Source: Chaetoceros tenuissimus (lineage: Eukaryota > Bacillariophyta > Thalassiosirophyceae > Chaetocerotales > Chaetocerotaceae). Taken from it: a stretch of DNA of 64,000 bases. The stretch covers positions 1,363,235-1,427,234 of the forward strand of contig BLLK01000058.1 in NCBI GenBank assembly GCA_021927905.1, given 5' to 3'. A program made the position numbers and the translations under genes. How positions within the stretch are numbered: the first letter of the stretch is position 1; every line of letters starts with the position of its first letter. Shown in pieces: positions 47,919 through 57,809 of the stretch. The notes below the pieces were generated by a model. The model was not told the origin of the DNA, searched no databases, and saw only the letters and a list, made by a program, of their open reading frames with translations.

Positions 47919-49898
47919 TCATACTCTCTCTGGTTGGAAGAGTGATGGTCTTTGCATACCAGTATACATAAGCATTGGTGTATCAGACCCCTTATTTTGA
48001 CAGTCTCTACAAACGCAACTGGATGTGCACTGTATCCCATTACTAAAGCAATCGCAATACTTCTTGAGACACTTATTATTCTTGCAAGCACAACCCTCGC
48101 CAGTCTTCTTCACTTTCTTCTCAAAAGCTTTTGGGTTCCGGGACAGCTTCTCAGCTCTTGCCTTGGAAACTTCTCCAAAGGCACCACTCTCCTCCTTGGT
48201 ATTCAAGCACTTGACACACATACACTTATCTCCACACAACTGCCCAGATTGAAAGCAATCACAGTATAATTTTAGGCAATTACTCTTGACACATCTGCAA
48301 TTGACACCTGAGTCATCATTCCTTTTCTTCTCCGATACTGTACGATTTTTGTTAAAGGCGTGAGGGTTACGAGCAAGGATGCGGTTAATAGCCAAAGTCC
48401 GTTTCCCAGATGGACCACTCTCCTCAGTTGTATTGTGACAAGAAGTACATTTGCACTCTTTGGAACAGAAATTCCCAGCTTGAAAACATTCACAGTACAA
48501 TTTGACACATTTGGACTTTGGACAGCTACACATCATGTTCTTCCCTTTCGACTGTTTCTTGGATACAGATTTGGATCCTTTTTGTTCATGGATGACTGCA
48601 GTGTTTGTTGTCATTGGATTCAGAGGGGTCAAGGAAGGAGGTAAAGCGAATGGAAAGGCAGCAGTTGGTAAAGGTGGAGGAGGCATCATTGGTCCAGTAA
48701 CATAGGATTGAAGAATGGTAGGATTTGTAGTTGCAGGAGAAGAAGACGCGTTCGATGTTTGAGTAGAAGTTGGAATACTCTCATTTGCGAAGGAAAAAGA
48801 TCCAGGTGGAGACTGTCCTGTCCTCGGTGGAGAATCTTGCTTGGGAGAATCTTGCTTGGAGAGAGCATCATGATTCGTGACAATCTCAATCGCTGCACAA
48901 ACCAAATGAAGATTGTTCTCACTTGTATCTTTGGAAGTAGGAGAAATATCCGTAGTAGTTTTCAATTTCTTATTGGAGGAAGCATCGGAATCTGCAGTCA
49001 CTGGAGAAATCAAAGCAGTTGCATCGGAACAAGTAGATGGACTGAGTGACAATGAGTCCAATGATTGACGTTTCAAAGATGCAGCCGCAGTAGTGGAAAT
49101 TGTATCTCCTTTTGGAATGGAAATATTCGCAGTAGAAGTATTGGATACTTCTTTTTCATCATCTTGTTTCTCTTGATTGGTAATGTCTTTGAGTGCATTC
49201 GGTGATACATTTCCATGAGCATTGCCATTATTTTGGAGAGTAGCAGCATCAATAGAGCTTCCTTGAAGCAAAGAGGATTGGTCTACAAATGGCTCAAAGG
49301 AACGACCTGAAGAAGAAGCATTAGTCGTGGTAGTATCAGAATTTGTTCCTGTATTAGATTGACTCTGTTGTTGCTTTGCATTCCCCTGCAAAGAAGACGA
49401 AGACGATGTAGCAGAGAAATCAACATGTTGTGTCTGCTGCTGAGCTTGGGTAGACCAAGGAAAGGAATGCGAGGAAGGCATCATATGACTTGGAGTCATG
49501 TGAATATGAGGCCTAAGATAACCATTCATATATTCAGCATGAGAAGAAGTAGCCCGGTTGTTGCTCGCATGAGAAAGCCTTTGCAAATGATTCAAATGAT
49601 GGATTCCCGTTGACATGAATGTCTGCTGCTGCTGCTGCTCCATGTGTGTTCCTGAGCCATTACTTGTATGCAGAGTATCGTAGTACCATCCATGTGGAGC
49701 ATAGATATAGCCTTGAGCAGCCATCTGACGAGAGGTTGCATCCACATTCATCGTTTGAGGTCTTGACATATCTTGTGACGCTCGAGGAGCTGCAGTAACA
49801 GATGCTGCTGATACGGAACGAGACACATCCTGAGAATGAGGAGGAGCTACTGGTGATGTTCTATTCGGGTTGAAATACGACATGTTGCTGCTGGACAT
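47919..49898 (-). CDS. Tesmin/TSO1/LIN54-type CXC-domain protein with three CXC repeats
   Basis: 659 aa from the ATG at 49898 (MSSSNMSYF). The frame extends 29 codons further only to a TTG. The N-terminal 440 residues are Ser/Thr/Gln/Asn-rich and disordered. Three CXC units follow: CSCPKSKCVKLYCECFQAG, CRCVKSNCLKLYCDCFQSG and CACKNNKCLKKYCDCFSNG. Each continues into a CxC..C part, and the first two are followed by a conserved linker containing RNPHAF or RNPKAF. Tyr in KLYC/KKYC is the residue that reads the CHR element in LIN54. It is probably a nuclear, DNA-binding cell-cycle regulator. Most homologues have two CXC units; the third here is clear. Confidence 0.92.
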   Translation of the reverse strand: MSSSNMSYFNPNRTSPVAPPHSQDVSRSVSAASVTAAPRASQDMSRPQTMNVDATSRQMAAQGYIYAPHGWYYDTLHTSNGSGTHMEQQQQQTFMSTGIHHLNHLQRLSHASNNRATSSHAEYMNGYLRPHIHMTPSHMMPSSHSFPWSTQAQQQTQHVDFSATSSSSSLQGNAKQQQSQSNTGTNSDTTTTNASSSGRSFEPFVDQSSLLQGSSIDAATLQNNGNAHGNVSPNALKDITNQEKQDDEKEVSNTSTANISIPKGDTISTTAAASLKRQSLDSLSLSPSTCSDATALISPVTADSDASSNKKLKTTTDISPTSKDTSENNLHLVCAAIEIVTNHDALSKQDSPKQDSPPRTGQSPPGSFSFANESIPTSTQTSNASSSPATTNPTILQSYVTGPMMPPPPLPTAAFPFALPPSLTPLNPMTTNTAVIHEQKGSKSVSKKQSKGKNMMCSCPKSKCVKLYCECFQAGNFCSKECKCTSCHNTTEESGPSGKRTLAINRILARNPHAFNKNRTVSEKKRNDDSGVNCRCVKSNCLKLYCDCFQSGQLCGDKCMCVKCLNTKEESGAFGEVSKARAEKLSRNPKAFEKKVKKTGEGCACKNNKCLKKYCDCFSNGIQCTSSCVCRDCQNKGSDTPMLMYTGMQRPSLFQPERV

Positions 49899-50478
49899 CT
49901 GACTAGTTGTGATACGTTGGCTGCCAAAAGCTGTTTCAAAAGAGGGTGCGTCTCCGTGATTGAGGTATGTTGATTTTTTATGCAAGCAGCAGCTCGCTCC
50001 TCTAGATTTTGGATTTGAATTTTGTCATCGTTTTTTCAAATAGCAAAGATCAAAGCCATTCCGCCTTCATTCCCATTTCCATTGCCTTTTTCAATACAAG
50101 AGTTCTTTGTGTTATAGGTATAGTGTTTGCCTGTAGCCTTTGTTATTTGGAGTTGAATTGAAATTGGAGTTGAAAGGCAAAAGGCAAAGGTTTCACTTGT
50201 TCTTTTGTAAGTGGGACTAATTATATGTGAATTAGATGTGTCGAAGACATTTTAGAACAAAAGGAGAGGGAAGAAAAGAGAGACAGCCACGGGCAGAGCC
50301 AATGAAACCATTCTGAGAAGAAGAAAACAAAAAGAAAAAAATACTTGCCCACGTTTCATGTTATTACAAAGAAGCAATACAAGGTGCATACCAGGTAGAA
50401 AGAATTGGCAGTCGCAGAAGCATCTAGTCATTGCAAAATCTATTGCTTCTCCTTCTCTCTTAATATCATCATAGCATC
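49899..50478. promoter_or_regulatory. Divergent region, CXC protein / NOG2
   Basis: 580 bp. It contains short direct repeats of a ggcaaaaggcaaagg type at about 50175-50190. No gene or defined element was seen. Confidence 0.35.
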
Positions 50479-52429
50479 ATGCCCAAGACTGGATGGAAGT
50501 ACACCAAACAGGCCCCGAACAAGGGGTCGACCAACATGTTGAAAAAGTCAAATGCATCCTCCAAGCCAAATAGAAGAGCGCCTAAAAAGGGAGATTCCAA
50601 CATGAGATCCAGTGATACCATCAATAGACTTAAAATGTATAACAATGGTAAAGCTATTAGGAATAAAGAAGGAACCATTGTAGGAGGACAATTTATGATG
50701 GGGGACAGAGCTGGAGATCGCGAAATTACTGCTTGTAAGTACTTCTAGACAGTTTTTGGCTTTACCCTCTTTCCTGACGTATATATTCACACTATATTTT
50801 ACAACAATTATAGCTACTGGAAGAATTCAACCAGATAGAAGATGGTTCGGTAACACAAGAGTCGTTGGTCAGACCGAACTTGATAAGTTCCGTGAAGAGA
50901 TGACATCTAAAGTAGCTGATCCATACTCGGTAGTACTCAAACGTAAAAAACTACCAATGGGACTATTGCAAGATGCAGCTATTATGCATCAAGAAGGAAA
51001 TGTCAAGAGTGGACTACTCACCAATGAACCATTTGAGCATACTTTTGGAAAAGGAAGTAGAAGAAAGAGAGTCAAACTTGATCAGCTTCTTGTAGGACGT
51101 ACATCTGTTTACGATGAACAGATTGATCATGATGGAAAGACCAAGAAGGATACTTTGAACTATGAACCTAGTATTGAAGGCAAAGCTCAAGTTGTCGAAC
51201 AAAAGCCTGAATCAGATGAGGCTGGGTATGCTGCGATTTTTGCAGCAGCGCAAAAGTCGAAAGATACATATGATACTGTGAATAATCGTGAAGGTATCGT
51301 TCCTTGGGGAAGAGATTCCAATCTTACCAAGACAGAAGGTGAAGGTGTGGATTGGCGTCATGAAAAGAAGGCGGATTTGTTCCTCAAAGGTCAATCCAAG
51401 AGAATTTGGGGAGAATTCTACAAAGTTGTGGATTGTTCCGATGTCATCCTGCATGTCATTGATGCAAGAAATGTTCCAGGTACTCGTTGTACCATGATTG
51501 AAAAACACATTGCAAAGAATGCTCCGCATAAGCACCTTGTCTTTGTTTTGAATAAAATTGACTTGGTTCCGAATTGGGTTGCAAAGAGATGGATTGGAGA
51601 GCTTTCAGCTGTTCGACCAACCATTGCATTCCATGCATCCATGACTCATGCTTTTGGAAAGGGTGCACTCATCAGTCTTTTGAGACAATTTGGAAAACTA
51701 CATTCAGATAAAAAGCAAATTAGTGTGGGTGTCATTGGTTATCCAAACGTTGGAAAGAGTAGTGTCATCAATACTTTGATTTCTAAAAAGAGTTGTAAAG
51801 TGGCTCCTATCCCTGGAGAAACCAAGATTTGGCAATACATCACCCTATTCAAGAACATTTATTTGATTGATTGTCCAGGAGTTGTTGTTGATACAGCAGG
51901 AGACACTGAAGAAGATTCTGTCCTGAAGGGAGTTGTTCGTGCAGAGCGATTAGAGAACCCTGAGGACTTTGTTCCGCCAATATTGGAAGTAGTGCGAAGA
52001 GAGCATGTTGCAGCACAATATGGATTAGCTAAGGATGGGGATGATACTTGGGAGGATCATATCGACCTTTTGGAGAAGATTGCGAAGAAGTCGGGAAGAT
52101 TGAGGAAGGGTGGTGACCCTTGTCTCAGAAGTGCTGCTATCTACATGATTAATGACTTTCAACGTGGTCGTTTACCGCACTTTGTTGCCCCTCCAGAACT
52201 GAAAGAAGAGAAAGCAGAAGCTCCATCTACATCATCCGCTACACTTCCTGGAATCAAGGGTGTCAAGCAAAACCTCGAGGAAATCGAAGAAAAGGAATTT
52301 AACAAAAAAGATGAACAAAAAGCTGATGAAGATGTTGTCAGTGAAAGCGAATCCGAAGAGGAGGAGGAACCAGAGCAGCCTACCAAGAAAAAATCGAAAA
52401 CAGTTATTGCTAGTGGTGACTGGGATTAA
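50479..52429 (+). CDS. NOG2: Nucleolar GTP-binding protein 2 (NOG2/Nug2), 60S assembly
   Basis: CDS join(50479..50734, 50814..52429), 623 aa. The 79-nt intron (GTAAGT...TTATAG) is spliced in phase 1. The N-terminal NGP1NT region (NMRSSDTINRLKMYNNGKA; RIQPDRRWFGNTRVV) is diagnostic. The GTPase is circularly permuted, with G4 NKIDLVP before G1 GYPNVGKSSV, then G2 PGETK and G3 DCPG. The RIWGEFYKVVDCSDVILHVI segment is typical of YlqF/Nog2 GTPases. It acts in late nuclear maturation and export competence of the 60S subunit. The acidic C-terminal tail is normal for the family. Confidence 0.96.
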
Positions 52430-52693
52430 AGCAACTTTTGTAATTTATAATAAGGCAAAATATCCAAATGTTCTTCTTCTAGAAAAAATAGAGAAAATAG
52501 TAAACTTAGTCTCGGAGTCGCAGATTTAGGACCGATCAACGGTTGAAGGTCAGACCATCAGACATCAGATTGTGTGTTGGATCTTTTTTTACTTCAACAC
52601 TTCATTTTGTACTGGAACAGTTTGCATTATTTGTTTCATATATTACCTTTGATTATAGCTTCAATTGAACAAGTTTCGCATGTTTAAGATACC

Positions 52694-53607
52694 ATGAACT
52701 ATAAATTCTTTTCGTCGTTGAAAATAGCATCTATTCTTTTACTAGCTTCAGCTTCTACTGTTAGTAGTGTCTTCATTCCCAAATCATCCACGAATCTTTT
52801 CACAGCAGATCAAATAGGATCTTTGAGGAAGGGGAAGCAACAGTATATTGATTTTGATCTCTCTTCCAACTTAGGGAGAGGAAGAGAATTATCAGATGGA
52901 ACTCAAAGCGTCCTCGAGTCGTCACGTGGGGGGTCCATTGCCAATAGTAAGACAACATTGATTGCTCCTACTATTTATACAGTGTACACTGCCATGTTGA
53001 TATGCATTATTTACCAGCTTCGGGATGCACTTGTGCTAAAAACACTTGGTTCAAAAGCTCTCGCTTTAGTTACAGGGGCTCTTATTTGGGATAATGGAGT
53101 TATTGCTATTGGAAGTTTTTTCTTTCGGGACGCATCATCCAATCCTACAAAATATAACATTTTGAAATTGCTCTCATATCCGAGATTTACACTTCATGCT
53201 GTTGGTGAAAGGCTGCAGGTATTGGCTTTCTACAATCAAAACTTGTCCAGATGGCAATAGCTCTGGTTGCAGTCATTGTTGTGAGTAGAATTATTTTGTT
53301 TTCACGTATTCTCTTTGGGCATTTACTTTTACATAGCACTGAATACCGCATCTCAATTTAATAGGCATTTCTTGACCGAATGAAATTTCTAGAGAGTAGT
53401 GGCATTGTCTTGTCTACTTATGAAGATTCTCCAACAAACGCTCTTGAGCGTGATTTGATCAAATTCACGTATAAGGAGCCCAAGTTTGCCTACATTATCC
53501 CAGTAATCATTTTGTCTATTTTTTCTCGTTCTTTTGCGAAATTTCAAACTATGTTGACACCAATGCATATATATAAATCTATATCACATAATAAGTTTCA
53601 TCTATAG
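52694..53607 (+). CDS. Secreted/membrane protein of unknown function with a frame break or 32-nt micro-intron
   Basis: Model join(52694..53218, 53251..53280, 53365..53607), 265 aa. The N-terminus has a signal peptide (SSLKIASILLLASASTVSS) and later TM segments (near 98-115 and 122-140, and a C-terminal IIPVIILSIFSRSF). The second intron (53281-53364, GTGAGT...AATAG, 84 nt) is ordinary. Between RFTLHAVGERLQ and MAIALVAVIVAFLDRMKF the frame must change. A 32-nt GT...AG segment (53219-53250) restores it exactly in phase 0, but it is far shorter than any other intron here, so a 1-nt indel in a decaying gene is the alternative. The family is not recognised. Confidence 0.6.
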
Positions 53608-53974
53608 TATCATTTTAGGTGGATAAATCATTCATTTTAAAAGTTAAAAGCGGTGAATCCACATTCATTTTAAAAGTTAAAAGCGGTGAAAATATGACCA
53701 TATGACTTTCTACGACAATCACATATTTACATAAGCATGTAATACAACTTTCAGTCATGCTGTCTAATTTTATATTACTCATATTTAGCTCAATGACACC
53801 TGTGTATCTTTTTTACCACATCATCAGCCCACACGACGGCAAACATGAAACAACATGGAATGATAGCAAAAAGAAGATAAAAAGCATGAGAGATGAGAGG
53901 CATGCCGTGTTTGTATGATTATCCTATTGCTCAAAAAGTTGATATAGGTATGCCCGTACATAGCATATGAGCTG
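53608..53974. repeat. Intergenic with a 29-bp direct duplication
   Basis: A 29-bp sequence ending aaaagcggtgaa occurs at 53629-53657 and again at 53662-53690, with a 33-bp period and no mismatch. The rest of the 367 bp shows nothing coding. Confidence 0.7.
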
Positions 53975-54919
53975 ATGGTCGCAATTCATAGTCTTTGGAT
54001 GAGGCTCTTCATCGTCTTTACCATGGTTGCTAATGGAGTATCTTTTACGAATGTATCTCCAAACTCTTTCTCAAAACAGCAATTTCAAAAATCTCTTCAA
54101 AACATTGGCACTTGTATAGTTATCTCATTGGCATCCCTTTTCATACCGACACTACCAAACGACGCATATGCTATACCCCCAGCTATGACATCGTCAACAC
54201 AAACAATAAGCATCAATTCATGTGGATCCATTCAAGAATGGAATTTACCCAACGGAGAAGTAAAATTACATCAAGTGGAAAATATAGCTTCATTTTCTTT
54301 GCAAGATTTCGAATTGCTAGGATCTGGAGGAGGAGGTGCAGTATTTGCAACTACGGCGAGAGTCAATGAAAGTAATCAAAAGATCGCACTGAAAGTAAGT
54401 TGGGTCCGAAGTGCCAATTCTGTCAGTAATGAATGTAAAATCCTCAACATATTACAAGATCAAAATACAAGACATGTCGAACAATGCCTTGCAAATGAGC
54501 CGTACCCTTTGGATGAAAGACGAGTAATGATTTTGATGCAACCAGTGGTTGAAAACGCTGTTGCAAGGCTAGATGAAGTCAATGAAACAGTTCGAATAAA
54601 ATCTGTCCAAGGTATCATTGAGGCAATGGTGGATATATTGGCTGCAAATGTAGTTACATCGGACGTTCAGCCATTGATCAATCGCGAATCTGGTCAAGTA
54701 TTATTTATAGATATGACAGAAGCAAGTATAATTTCCAATCCACCATCTTTTCTTGATTTAGCCATGGTTTCTTCCTTTTGCTCGGAGATGACTACATTGA
54801 TACCCGAAGATTTATTGGATGTTGCATCCAAATTCTTGCGTAACGAACTTTCCAAGAAGGAAATGGTCCCAGAAGTTCGTGACATAGTAGAAAGTCTAAA
54901 CGTATATACTTTTAGCTAA
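53975..54919 (+). CDS. Protein-kinase-like protein, predicted plastid (thylakoid lumen)
   Basis: 314 aa with an ATG start. A signal peptide (residues about 8-23) ends at VSFTNVS, an SF-type plastid cleavage site. A second hydrophobic stretch, CIVISLASLFIPTLPNDAYA, ends in AYA with no twin Arg, matching a Sec-type thylakoid transfer signal. The kinase fold then starts: FELLGSGGGGAVF (Gly loop) and IALKVSW (VAIK-like Lys). The catalytic loop HRD and the DFG motif are not canonical; TSDVQPLIN and LFIDM stand in their places. It is either a divergent kinase or a pseudokinase. A lumenal protein kinase would be unusual, so localisation is tentative. Confidence 0.72.
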   Translation: MVAIHSLWMRLFIVFTMVANGVSFTNVSPNSFSKQQFQKSLQNIGTCIVISLASLFIPTLPNDAYAIPPAMTSSTQTISINSCGSIQEWNLPNGEVKLHQVENIASFSLQDFELLGSGGGGAVFATTARVNESNQKIALKVSWVRSANSVSNECKILNILQDQNTRHVEQCLANEPYPLDERRVMILMQPVVENAVARLDEVNETVRIKSVQGIIEAMVDILAANVVTSDVQPLINRESGQVLFIDMTEASIISNPPSFLDLAMVSSFCSEMTTLIPEDLLDVASKFLRNELSKKEMVPEVRDIVESLNVYTFS

Positions 54920-55072
54920 GAATTGAAAACTATAAATATTCTTTTGTTTTTTTAATGTTTCTTTAGAAAATATATGCAGATACTTTATACAATCCCCTTG
55001 TACAAGTGTAGTTAAGAGAGAAGTCATGAAACAGATGTAATCGTGCCAATGGAGAATGGCGAAAAAGGGAAA

Positions 55073-56242
55073 TTACTGTTGACATCCCTGGTTCGCGTTA
55101 CATTCCACTTGACCTTGGTTTTGGTTCATCATGTACCCCATTTGACCTTGGTTGAACCCCATTTGAGCTTGATTCATCATGTTGTATCCCATTTGACCTT
55201 GGTTCATCATGTTGTATCCCATAGGGTTCATATTCCCACCTTGCATCTGAGGGTTGTTCATGTTGGCCATCATTTGCTGCTGAGGAAAGAACTGCTGTGG
55301 GTTTTGTCCATTACTCATGACATTCATGGTGTATCCGAATCCTTGGTTAGCTTGAGGCGATCCCATAGGCATTTGCATGTTATTCATCCCATTCATGCCG
55401 TTACTGTAGCACTGATTAGGCATCATCATGTTATTCATTCCATTCATGCCGTTACTGTAGCACTGATTTGGCATCATCATAGCTCCGTTGTTCATTGCCA
55501 TTTGGTTATTGAATCCTTGCTGCTGTGGAGAAACCATGTTGGAAGGCATCATCATCCCCTGTTGATAGCTTCCAGTAAAGTTTCCTGCCTGATTTGGCAT
55601 AGATCCATTGGAAGTATCTGGCATGAGTCCATTAGGGAGACAAGGAGGAAGAGTGACTTTCTCTTCAGTCTCTTGCTTGACAGCATCAGGCTTGGCATCA
55701 ACAGATGCAGGGGAAGCACTTCTCGATCCAGTGGTCTTCTTTTTCCTGTTGTAGTTCTTCTGTGGCTTCGGACGCATCTTCAAGCAGAGCTCAGGAGAGC
55801 GACGAAGAAAGAGCGGGTGGAAGTAGAGAGCAGTCTTGTTGCCCTTGTTGTGGAAGATAAAGTTCCATCTGTTTAATCTTCTAGTGAAACTCTCGTACTT
55901 GGAGAGGCCAAAGTGTCTCATGAGAACCTCTCTGACACATCTCTTTTTATCAGAGATCATGAAGCCATCGCCGGAAGGAATCCACTCAATCACTCCTCTG
56001 TACTGATTATTATTGAGGATTGCCATGAGCTGTGACGCAAAAGAAGAAAGAGTCAGTACACAGTTATATATCATCCATTAGTCTCTTTGTGGAAAAAGAG
56101 GAAGGCGGTAGAAATCGGTCGTGCCTCATCAGCAGACCAAGAATGAGAGAGTTCCTGTACTTACTCTGGACGGAAAGGAGGACCTTCTGTTCTCCCTGTT
56201 GGCAAAGATCTCAAGCGGGTTGAAAGGGATTGTATCTGCCAT
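55073..56242 (-). CDS. Heat shock factor-type transcription factor
   Basis: CDS complement(join(55073..56029, 56165..56242)), 344 aa. Exon 1 is 78 nt (MADTIPFNPLEIFANRENRR to SSFPSR), with a GTAAGT donor; a 135-nt intron ends TCACAG. The joint FPSR/LMAILNN restores the start of the HSF fold. The DNA-binding domain continues VIEWIPSGDGFMISD and then the recognition helix LSKYESFTRRLNRWNF and YFHPLFLRRSPELC. The diatom-type divergence (RRLNRW for RQLN.YGF) is typical of expanded diatom HSF families. The C-terminal half is Asn/Met/Gln-rich, with a duplicated NQCYSNGMNGMNN unit and repeats like MGYNMMNQ. It is nuclear; its target genes are unknown. Confidence 0.92.
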
Positions 56243-57809
56243 CTTGGTTTATATGTTAATGAGTTCGAGGAAGGGACTATTGGTATGCAGACAGTGTATT
56301 TATCGATAGAAGAGTTATGTTTCAGAGGACTGCTCAGACCTACTTGTGCTGACAAGAACAAAAATAAAAAATTAGAAAACCAAGAGAAAACGGTAAAGTC
56401 ATTTGCAGTCCGGTATGCCTGATTTCTTTAAAAATGAGGATTTTAACCTAATCTAGCATGAAGAAATACGAATTTATAAGCAGTCGTGTCAGATGTCCAA
56501 GAGATTTGTAAACAGACATTTCTCATCCAGGACCACCAGATGCCAGATGGCGGGCTTCCATTCAAATTTGGGAAGTTCTGCTACTACTGTTTATCAATTT
56601 ATCAATACGTCGACTTAACGGCAGTTTGGAAATAGATAGGAGTGGGAGTTGACGACGTTGACGTCAAATGCCCACTATGTAAAATATTGTAAACGCATGT
56701 GAATCATGTTTCACCATTCATAGAAGTAGTGTGATAACTAGCAAGTGTTGTTTGAATTTTTATAGGTTGGAAAGCGTTTCAAATCTCGTATGGTACGACT
56801 AACTTGTCGTCGTTTAGACTTTTCAGTCCTCTTGATCTTCCGCATCGAATAAGCTTATTTTAGTTTGATTTGCTTGAATACATCATGTGATTTTACGTAG
56901 AAAAAGTGGAATAGTACAGTCCAGTATGAGAGGATAGAAAAGAGAGTAAGAATAAAGATAAATTCAAAATGAATATTCATGCTTTTGTTGAAAAGTGTAT
57001 GAAATGTGGGAATGAATGAATGGGAATGAACAATAGGAAAAGAACCTTTTAGTACGCAAAGAATATCTCATGACATAAATGAAAGTGCTCAAGAATTCTC
57101 GTCGCTTCGTGTCTAGCTAGCACGTAGGTAATACTTAGAAGATTGTCTCTTGATGTCCCTTAAGTACAAACCTCTCTAGAACTACTAAACTTTTTGAAAA
57201 AGTGATAAAATTCCATCATGTCGCTCGTTCGGATCTGCTATGCTTTTGTGTTCCATAAGTAAGTCTGTTTGTAGTAACCTCCTCAACCCTTGAACATATT
57301 AGAAAAAAGTGATAAAAATTCATTTCGATGAGCTACGTATGCCTTGAAGTCTGTTGTAGTACCCTCGAGACATCAAACTTTTTGAAAGAAGTGATGAAAT
57401 TCTTTGTTTTGTGAAGAAGAAGAATATGAAGGTATCTGGTACGTTTTTACGTACTCGTAGATGCTTCCAAAAAGCAAAACTATGATCAAAATAGGAACAG
57501 GTGGTGAGCAAACCTTATGGTATATGAATAATTTTATGAGTGTACAGTATTTGAAGATAAGTTACTTTCCAATTTTTATTTCAATGAAGAGGAGTCCAAG
57601 GTAGAGAAGCGTCATTGTTCTTTGCGAAGTCGTATATTATCATAAATTAGTAGTTGACATCCATGATCAACCAATTTTTAGTCCCATCTCTTTTCAACGC
57701 ATTGTCTTCAAGAAGAGGAATAGATCATGTTACTTATGTGCAATTGAAATGAAGTTTGATATTGAAACCATTTCCAACACCAATTTTACATAATTTTTCT
57801 TATATAAAT
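56243..57809. other. Intergenic, 1.57 kb, divergent promoters and imperfect repeats
   Basis: It separates HSF (-) from the U-box gene (+). At about 57170-57215, 57275-57330 and 57345-57405 an imperfect motif recurs, with a core like actttttgaaaaagtgataa preceded in two copies by agtctgtttgtagta. No coding frame, tRNA or element ends were recognised. Confidence 0.45.
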
